Shown: in pieces, positions 7,019 through 11,330 of the stretch
How the letters are laid out: the number at the start of each line of letters is the position of its first letter
Numbering within the stretch: position 1 is the first letter of the stretch
Assembly: GCA_002440045.1 (NCBI GenBank)
Contig: DJRI01000009.1
Coordinates: 1-11,330, forward strand
Source of the DNA: Ruminococcaceae bacterium UBA6364
GTDB taxonomy: Bacteria; Bacillota; Clostridia; Oscillospirales; Acutalibacteraceae
Direction: 5' to 3'
DNA: 11,330 bases
Position numbers and translations under genes: made by a program
The notes under the pieces: model-generated
What the model saw: only the letters and a program-made list of their open reading frames with translations
Databases searched by the model: none
What the model was told of the DNA's origin: nothing

Positions 7019-7513
7019 ATGGTAGAAAACATTGTTACAGCCATAGTCGATTTTTTTAAAAATGACATTCCGCCGCAGCTCGTTGCGTTTCTTGTTTCCA
7101 TGTGCCCCGTGCTTGAGCTTCGCGGAGGAATGATAGCGGCTCGCCTTTTGGAGCTTAACTTTTTTCAGGCGTTTGCAATTTGCTATATCGGCAATATGCT
7201 GCCTATTCCGTTTATTTTGCTTTTTATAAAAAAGATTTTTGCCGTTATGAGAAGGTCGAAATTCTTTTCTAAAATTGTGGATAAGCTTGAGGCGCGTTCA
7301 GACAAGAAAAAAGGCTCAATCGAAAAATACAAAGAATGGGGACTTTTGCTTTTTGTTGCCATTCCCCTTCCCGGCACCGGCGGTTGGACGGGTGCGCTTA
7401 TTGCGGCGCTTCTTGATATGCGAATTAAATTAAGCCTCCCGATTATCGCGCTCGGCGTGTTTATTGCGGGTCTTATAATGTCGCTTTTAACATACGGCAT
7501 CTTTTCACTTTGA
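7019..7513 (+). CDS. Small multidrug export family (COG2426-like) integral membrane protein
   Basis: A 164-residue membrane protein matching the family named 'small multi-drug export', a name that rests on thin evidence, so transport of drugs should not be assumed. Two family motifs are visible: PVLELRGG (30-37) and PLPGTGGWTGA (116-126). Both have the look of re-entrant or helix-breaking loops and occur in repeat-like positions, each followed by a hydrophobic segment. Hydrophobic stretches lie at about 20-30, 48-74, 107-131 and 138-162, with a basic cytoplasmic loop at 78-105 (KLEARSDKKKGSIEKYK). The start is the ATG at 7019, with GAGG 8 nt upstream inside the end of the Nudix gene, which suggests coupled translation. 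It is followed after 11 nt by thiN. The substrate is unknown. Confidence 0.88.
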   Translation: MVENIVTAIVDFFKNDIPPQLVAFLVSMCPVLELRGGMIAARLLELNFFQAFAICYIGNMLPIPFILLFIKKIFAVMRRSKFFSKIVDKLEARSDKKKGSIEKYKEWGLLLFVAIPLPGTGGWTGALIAALLDMRIKLSLPIIALGVFIAGLIMSLLTYGIFSL

Positions 7514-7524
7514 CGAGGTAAAAA

Positions 7525-8163
7525 ATGAATACCTGTTACATCTTCGGCGCGCTTTTTTGCCGCGCCGCAAATTTTATAAAAAAAGACGGCGACCTTGTAA
7601 TCGCCGCTGACGCAGGCTTTGACAGGCTTGCCGATTTAGGAATAAAGCCCGATATTGCCGTCGGTGATTTTGACTCGGCAAAGGCTGTTCCGACGGGGCT
7701 TGAAGTAATTCGCCACCCCGTAAGAAAAGACGACACCGACCTTATGCTTGCAATTAAAACGGGTTTTTTGCGCGGATACAAAAGCTTTTTTATTTTCGGC
7801 TGTCTCGGCGGCAGGCTTGACCAAACGCTCGCATCGGTGCAGTCGGCGGTTTATATCTCAAAGCACGGCGGCAATTCCGTTTTCGTTTCGGAAAACGGCG
7901 AATGTCTGACGGTACTCGAAAATTCATCATTAAAATTTAAAGAGAGCGCAAGCGGCGTTATCTCGGTTTTTTCTTATACCGAGCGCGCTGTCGTTACTTT
8001 AAAAAATCTTTCGTATGAGCTTTCGTCGCACGAAATCACCTCGGCTTTTCCATTAGGAGTGAGCAACGAATTTATTAACAAACGCGCTGTTGTTTCGTGC
8101 GAAAGCGGAACGCTTGTTGTTGCATGGAACGGCACGCCCGGCGATATTATTTCGGAGAACTGA
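7525..8163 (+). CDS. thiN: Thiamine pyrophosphokinase
   Basis: Transfers pyrophosphate from ATP to thiamine to make thiamine pyrophosphate, in the cytosol. The 212 residues are of normal length. Landmarks of the family: AADAGFDRLADLGIKPD (27-43), GDFDS (47-51), the KDDTD motif (68-72), GCLGGRLDQ (92-100) and PLGVSNEF (176-183) near the C-terminal ligand-binding domain. In most family members the GGRxDH motif ends in histidine; here it is Gln100, a change whose effect cannot be judged. The ATG at 7525 has GAGG 6 nt upstream. No thiamine-pyrophosphate riboswitch is visible: the gene is internal to the operon, 11 nt after the membrane protein and 4 nt before the HAD gene. The salvage-pathway role is well supported by family. 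Confidence 0.93.
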   Translation: MNTCYIFGALFCRAANFIKKDGDLVIAADAGFDRLADLGIKPDIAVGDFDSAKAVPTGLEVIRHPVRKDDTDLMLAIKTGFLRGYKSFFIFGCLGGRLDQTLASVQSAVYISKHGGNSVFVSENGECLTVLENSSLKFKESASGVISVFSYTERAVVTLKNLSYELSSHEITSAFPLGVSNEFINKRAVVSCESGTLVVAWNGTPGDIISEN

Positions 8164-8167
8164 TAAA

Positions 8168-8815
8168 ATGGATTTTAAAAACGTAAAAGCAATTATATTT
8201 GACGCAGACGGAACGCTTCTCGATTCTATGGACATATGGACCGAAATCGGCACAAGATTTCTTCTTTCAAAAGGGATAAAAATTAAAGAAGAACTCGCAA
8301 GAGAGATTTCGACGCTGAGCTATGAACAGGCGGCTGAATACTATATAAAGCATTTTGACAGCACCGCCACGGTTGAAGATATAAGAAACGGCGTAAACGC
8401 GCTTGTTCGCAATTTTTATTTTAACGAGGTAGTTTTAAAAGACGGCGTTAAGGAGTTTCTTTCTTTTCTTAAATCGCTCGGCATTAAAATGTGCGTTGCG
8501 ACCGCTACCGACCGCTTTTTAATTGAAGCAGCTCTTAAAAGAAACGGCATTCTTTCGTATTTTGAAGATGTTCTCACCTGTGAAGAAGTCGGCGCGGGAA
8601 AAAACGAACCGATTATTTATGAAAAAGCGCTTGAGCTTCTCGGCACAGACAAAAGCGATACTTTGGTTTTTGAGGATGCGCACTATGCAATAGTTACGGC
8701 TAAAAAAGCCGGCTTTAAAATCATCGCGATACAAGATGACGCCGAAAAAAGGCACGAAGAAAAAATCAAGGCTTTAAGCGACGTTTATATCACCTCTTAC
8801 AGTGAGCTTTATTAA
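8168..8815 (+). CDS. HAD-superfamily phosphatase, beta-phosphoglucomutase-like (subfamily IA)
   Basis: A 215-residue cytosolic haloacid-dehalogenase-type hydrolase. All four HAD motifs are present: FDADGTLLDS with nucleophile D12 and acid/base D14, VATATDR (110-116) as motif II, K145 in GAGKNEP, and FEDAHYAIVTAKKAG (168-182) with E169/D170 for magnesium. An alpha-helical cap lies between about 20 and 85, as in subfamily IA. The ATG at 8168 is chosen because GGAG (8154-8157) lies 10 nt upstream. The open frame reaches further upstream to 8090, but only as an out-of-frame overlap with thiN. It could remove phosphate from a sugar phosphate, nucleotide or thiamine-related compound; its place after thiN makes the last attractive but unproven. 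Last gene of the operon, followed by the terminator. Confidence 0.9.
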   Translation: MDFKNVKAIIFDADGTLLDSMDIWTEIGTRFLLSKGIKIKEELAREISTLSYEQAAEYYIKHFDSTATVEDIRNGVNALVRNFYFNEVVLKDGVKEFLSFLKSLGIKMCVATATDRFLIEAALKRNGILSYFEDVLTCEEVGAGKNEPIIYEKALELLGTDKSDTLVFEDAHYAIVTAKKAGFKIIAIQDDAEKRHEEKIKALSDVYITSYSELY

Positions 8816-8840
8816 TATATTTATTGATGTAATATTTAGC

Positions 8841-8878
8841 AAAAGAGCCGAACCTTCGCGGGTTCGGCTCTTTTTTTC
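8841..8878 (+). terminator. Rho-independent terminator, possibly bidirectional
   Basis: AAAAGAGCCGAACC, loop TTCGCG, then GGTTCGGCTC and seven T. The G/C-rich core pairs perfectly over 10 bp (8845-8854 with 8861-8870) and extends by A-T pairs. It sits between the ends of two converging transcripts, 25 nt after the HAD stop and just past the ATPase stop. Read from the minus strand, the hairpin is followed by only four T, so it should work best for the plus-strand operon. Confidence 0.93.
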
Positions 8879-8885
8879 AGCGAAT

Positions 8886-9095
8886 TTATTCGACCGATGT
8901 TACCTCATAGTCCTTTGCTTCAACAGCGCTTTTAAGAGCGGCGCTGTCAACGTCTTTTTTAAGAGTTACTACGGCTGTGCCTTTTTCATGGCTTACAACC
9001 GCCGACTCTACGCCGTCAACGGCTTCGAGCGCCTTTTTAACGGTCATTTCGCAGTGCGAGCACATCATACCGTTGATTTTTAATGTCTTTGTCAT
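8886..9095 (-). CDS. Possible internal-start product: free CopZ-like copper chaperone (same frame as ATPase)
   Basis: The last 69 residues of the ATPase frame form a complete HMA domain, MTKTLKINGMMCSHCEMTVKK onward, with the metal-binding CSHC pair and a typical beta-alpha-beta-beta-alpha-beta pattern. An ATG at 9093-9095 begins it, preceded by the full Shine-Dalgarno AAGGAGGA (9103-9110) 7 nt upstream. This is better than the site of most genes in the window. A separate small chaperone could therefore be translated from within the ATPase message, or this may be the remnant of a once separate copZ gene joined by loss of a stop codon. It is an alternative reading of DNA already assigned to the ATPase; no stop codon separates the two. 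Confidence 0.4.
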   Translation of the reverse strand: MTKTLKINGMMCSHCEMTVKKALEAVDGVESAVVSHEKGTAVVTLKKDVDSAALKSAVEAKDYEVTSVE

Positions 9096-11069
9096 TTTGT
9101 TGTCCTCCTTGATTTTTCCGATAACATCGGAAAAATTCACTTCTTTATGTTTTCTTTTTCTGTCATATTTCGGGCTGTGAAGCTTAAAGAGATTAAGCCG
9201 CAGTGCGTTTGAAACAACGCAAAAGCTGCTCAAACTCATTGCCGCCGCGCCGAACATCGGGTTTAAAGTCAGCCCGAGCGGCACAAATACGCCCATTGCA
9301 AGGGGTATGCCGACGCTGTTGTAAAAGAATGCCCAAAACAGATTTTCGTGAATATTACTGAGCGTTGCGCGCCCGAGCCGCAAAGCCGCGGGCACATCGG
9401 AAAGGCGGCTGTTCATAAGCACCACGTCGGCGGCATCTATTGCAACGTCGGTACCTGCGCCTATCGCAATGCCGATATCGGCGGTTGTAAGAGCGGGTGC
9501 GTCGTTTATTCCGTCGCCGACGAACGCAAGTTTTTCCTTGCCCGTCTTTTCGTTTAGAAGCTTTTCGACTTCGCTTACCTTATCCGCAGGGAGAAGCTGG
9601 GATTTGTATTCGTCTATTCCTATTTCGGAAGCCACGCGCTTAGCCGTGTTTTCGGAGTCGCCCGTGAGCATAACGGTCTTTTTGATTCCGTGATGCTTTA
9701 AGAGCGCAATCGCTTCTTTCGACGTGTCTTTTACTATATCGGAAATGACTATGCATCCCGCGTACTTTCCGTCGACGCTTACGTATACGACCGTTCCCTC
9801 GTCGTGAATGTCCGAAACGTTTATATTTTCGAGCTTCATTAATTTAATGTTGCCCGCGAAAACCTGCTTCGAATCGACCTTTGCCGAAACGCCGTGACCG
9901 GAGATTTCTTTTACGTCCGTTACCTTGCTTCTGTCGATATCCTTGCCGTAATGCTTTTTAAGACTTAAACTGATAGGATGGCTCGAACCGCTCTCCGCGT
10001 ACGAAGCGTAGTATAAAAGCGAGTCGGAATCGAATCCGTCGGCAGGGTATACGCCCGTTACCTCGAAAACGCCCTTTGTGAGCGTACCCGTTTTATCGAA
10101 TACAATGTATTTTGCGTCCGAAAGAGCTTCAAGATAGTTGGAACCCTTTACAAGTATGCCGTTGCTCGAAGCGCATCCGATTCCCGCAAAGAAGCTTAAA
10201 GGAATCGAAATTACAAGCGCGCACGGACAGCTTATAACAAGGAACGTCAACGCTCTTGTTATCCAGTCGCCCCATGAGGGAGACTGACCGATTATAAGTC
10301 TTACGACAGGAGGAAGAATCGCAAGAGCGAGCGCGCCGATACATACGGCGGGGGTGTAGTATTTTGCGAATTTCGTGATGAAATTCTCGCTCTTTGATTT
10401 CTTCATGCTCGAATTCTCAACGAGGTCGAGTATTTTCGAAACCGTGGATTCGCCGAATTCCTTAGTCGTTTTGATTCTGATTTCGCCCGTGAGGTTAATG
10501 CATCCGCTGATAACCTCGTCACCGAGTCCAACGTTTCTCGGAACGCTCTCACCCGTGAGCGCGCTCGTGTCAAGCGTTGTTTCGCCCGAAACAACAATAC
10601 CGTCGATAGGTACCTTCTCACCGGGATTTACGATAATTTCGGTGCCTGTCTCAACATCGTCCGGGTCGACCTGCTCTAACTTTCCGTCGATTTCGACGTT
10701 TGCATAGTCGGGACGGATGTCCATTAATTCGGTTATGTTCTTACGGCTCTTGCCGACGGCCACGCTCTGGAAAAGCTCGCCTATCTGATAGAACAGCATA
10801 ACCGCAACACCCTCGCGGAAATCGCCCAATCCGATAGCTCCGACTGTCGCGACCGCCATAAGGAAGTTTTCGTCGAAAATCTGACCCTTGAATATACCTT
10901 TGACGGCTTTTTTCAGTATATCGTAACCGATAACCGCGTAGGGGATGAGATAAAGAACCGCCTGAATCCAAACGTTTAACTCGACGAATTTAAACAGAAC
11001 CGACAGTATAATCACAAGGATTGCCGATATTATAATACGTATAAGAACTTTTTTCTGTTTTTTATTCAT
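8886..11069 (-). CDS. P1B-type heavy-metal ATPase, CadA-like front and CopA-like back, with C-terminal HMA domain
   Basis: A 727-residue membrane ATPase that would export heavy-metal ions. Visible motifs: TGES (172-175), the CPC metal site (281-283), DKTGTLT with phosphorylated D325, SHP (363-365), GDGINDAP (518-525), FYN (582-584) and AMSLSS (610-615). A C-terminal HMA domain has C670 and C673. There is no N-terminal HMA domain; a separate 72-residue one precedes the gene. Residues 1 to about 517, including DENFLMAVATVGA and SSNGILVKGSNYLEAL, resemble Zn/Cd pumps. From about 526, GTDVAIDAADVVLM and the YN and MSLSS residues are those of Cu(I) pumps. The switch is at or next to GDGINDAP, so metal specificity is ambiguous. 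The ATG at 11069 has GGAG 9 nt upstream. The reading frame is intact, so the gene could be functional, but an assembly chimera is a serious alternative. Confidence 0.9.
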   Translation of the reverse strand: MNKKQKKVLIRIIISAILVIILSVLFKFVELNVWIQAVLYLIPYAVIGYDILKKAVKGIFKGQIFDENFLMAVATVGAIGLGDFREGVAVMLFYQIGELFQSVAVGKSRKNITELMDIRPDYANVEIDGKLEQVDPDDVETGTEIIVNPGEKVPIDGIVVSGETTLDTSALTGESVPRNVGLGDEVISGCINLTGEIRIKTTKEFGESTVSKILDLVENSSMKKSKSENFITKFAKYYTPAVCIGALALAILPPVVRLIIGQSPSWGDWITRALTFLVISCPCALVISIPLSFFAGIGCASSNGILVKGSNYLEALSDAKYIVFDKTGTLTKGVFEVTGVYPADGFDSDSLLYYASYAESGSSHPISLSLKKHYGKDIDRSKVTDVKEISGHGVSAKVDSKQVFAGNIKLMKLENINVSDIHDEGTVVYVSVDGKYAGCIVISDIVKDTSKEAIALLKHHGIKKTVMLTGDSENTAKRVASEIGIDEYKSQLLPADKVSEVEKLLNEKTGKEKLAFVGDGINDAPALTTADIGIAIGAGTDVAIDAADVVLMNSRLSDVPAALRLGRATLSNIHENLFWAFFYNSVGIPLAMGVFVPLGLTLNPMFGAAAMSLSSFCVVSNALRLNLFKLHSPKYDRKRKHKEVNFSDVIGKIKEDNKMTKTLKINGMMCSHCEMTVKKALEAVDGVESAVVSHEKGTAVVTLKKDVDSAALKSAVEAKDYEVTSVE
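9103..9110 (-). promoter_or_regulatory. Internal Shine-Dalgarno sequence inside the ATPase gene
   Basis: Minus-strand AAGGAGGA, ideally placed 7 nt before the in-frame ATG at 9095. It encodes part of the Lys-Glu-Asp linker that joins the last membrane helix to the C-terminal HMA domain. A linker codes for many possible residues, so an exact consensus here suggests selection or a former gene boundary. Confidence 0.6.
9464..9557 (-). other. Apparent junction between CadA-like and CopA-like ATPase halves
   Basis: Covers residues about 505-536 of the ATPase, centred on the GDGINDAP codons at 9495-9518. Upstream of it, ADKVSEVEKLLNEK and KLAFVGDG fit the CadA type. Downstream, IGAGTDVAIDAADVV replaces the CadA-type MGGLGSDAAIEAADVV. 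The position is the most conserved stretch of P-type ATPases, as expected for homologous recombination or for a misassembly. Family assignments are from memory of typical sequences. Confidence 0.6.
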
Positions 11070-11109
11070 AATAATTCGCTCCGAATCGTACGGTAATTAA
11101 AAACGATAA

Positions 11110-11328
11110 TCAGATGAAGATTTCGCAGTCGTCCTCAACTTTTTTGCAGTTTTTAAGAACGAGTTTCATAGTCTCGTCAACGTCTGTTCCGTCCTCGAAC
11201 TCGACTTTCATTTTCTGCGTCATGAACGATACGACCGCCGATTTAACACCCTGAGTCTTTGAAGCCGCGTCCTCCATTTTAGCGGCGCAGTTTGCGCAGT
11301 CTACTTCGATACCGTATGTTTTTTTCAT
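11110..11328 (-). CDS. Small heavy-metal-associated (HMA) domain protein
   Basis: A 72-residue soluble metal-binding protein consisting of one HMA domain, with C11 and C14 in DCANCAAKMEDA, then GVKSAVVSFMTQKMKVEF. Its C-terminal NCKKVEDDCEIF, with further cysteines, is typical of the N-terminal metal-binding domain of Clostridial CadA-type pumps. Here it is a separate gene whose stop lies 40 nt before the ATPase start. It probably delivers ions to that pump or senses them. The ATG at 11326-11328 is two bases from the window end, so neither the ribosome site nor a longer N-terminus can be checked; homologues beginning MKKxY support this start. All three phenylalanines use TTC, like the front of the ATPase and unlike the left of the window. 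Confidence 0.85.
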   Translation of the reverse strand: MKKTYGIEVDCANCAAKMEDAASKTQGVKSAVVSFMTQKMKVEFEDGTDVDETMKLVLKNCKKVEDDCEIFI

Positions 11329-11330
11329 GA

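Noticed and set aside
7514..7524. Possible thiamine-pyrophosphate riboswitch before thiN
   Set aside because: The gap is 11 nt and holds only the ribosome site; the operon leader is about 30 nt, also far too short.
8090..8167. Upstream extension of the HAD frame adding 26 residues
   Set aside because: It overlaps thiN out of frame, has no ribosome site, and the ATG at 8168 has GGAG and gives the normal HAD N-terminus.
10129..10971. Overlapping frames on both strands within the ATPase
   Set aside because: Arg/Ser-rich translations without motifs; shadows of the ATPase codons.

Overview
The window suggests a Gram-positive anaerobe of the class Clostridia, probably Oscillospirales/Ruminococcaceae-like. 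The signs are a secreted protein with a type I dockerin, GGAG-type ribosome sites with SigA-like TTGAAA-17-TATAAT promoters, a low-to-mid G+C content, and the gene families present. This assignment is inference; there is no rRNA or other marker. No RNA genes, insertion sequences, CRISPR arrays or phage genes were seen.

Layout. Positions 1-6046 carry six genes on the minus strand with gaps of about 3-30 bp, so they are probably one transcript. In transcription order they are: a secreted transglutaminase-like protein with a C-terminal dockerin, a DUF1003 membrane protein, a GNAT acetyltransferase fused to a pyridoxamine-oxidase-like (NimA-like) flavin domain, an M18 aminopeptidase, TrkA, and TrkH (cut by the left edge). 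TrkA and TrkH form a potassium uptake system; the other genes have no obvious common pathway. A 225-bp divergent intergenic region (6047-6271) holds two back-to-back promoters that can be read directly. Positions 6272-8815 carry a compact four-gene plus-strand operon: a Nudix hydrolase with a degenerate pyrophosphatase-like N-terminal domain, a small-multidrug-export (COG2426-like) membrane protein, thiamine pyrophosphokinase (thiN) and a HAD phosphatase. It ends in a strong hairpin terminator at 8841-8878.

Positions 8886-11328 are a minus-strand metal-transport locus: a 72-residue heavy-metal-associated (HMA) protein followed by a P1B ATPase with a C-terminal HMA domain. The ATPase is the most unusual item. 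Its first ~520 residues look like a Zn/Cd (CadA/ZntA) pump and its last ~200 like a copper (CopA) pump with a fused CopZ-like domain. The switch falls at or near the universally conserved GDGINDAP motif, and codon usage changes at the same place. This is either a real intragenic recombination or an assembly chimera, in which case the sequence right of ~9.5 kb belongs to another locus or genome. In addition, the linker before the C-terminal HMA domain contains an ideal Shine-Dalgarno sequence and an in-frame ATG, so a free 69-residue copper chaperone could be made from the same gene.

The best candidates for something new are the hybrid ATPase, its possible dual product, the Nudix-pyrophosphatase-like fusion and the GNAT-flavin fusion. 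None can be proven novel from sequence reading alone.
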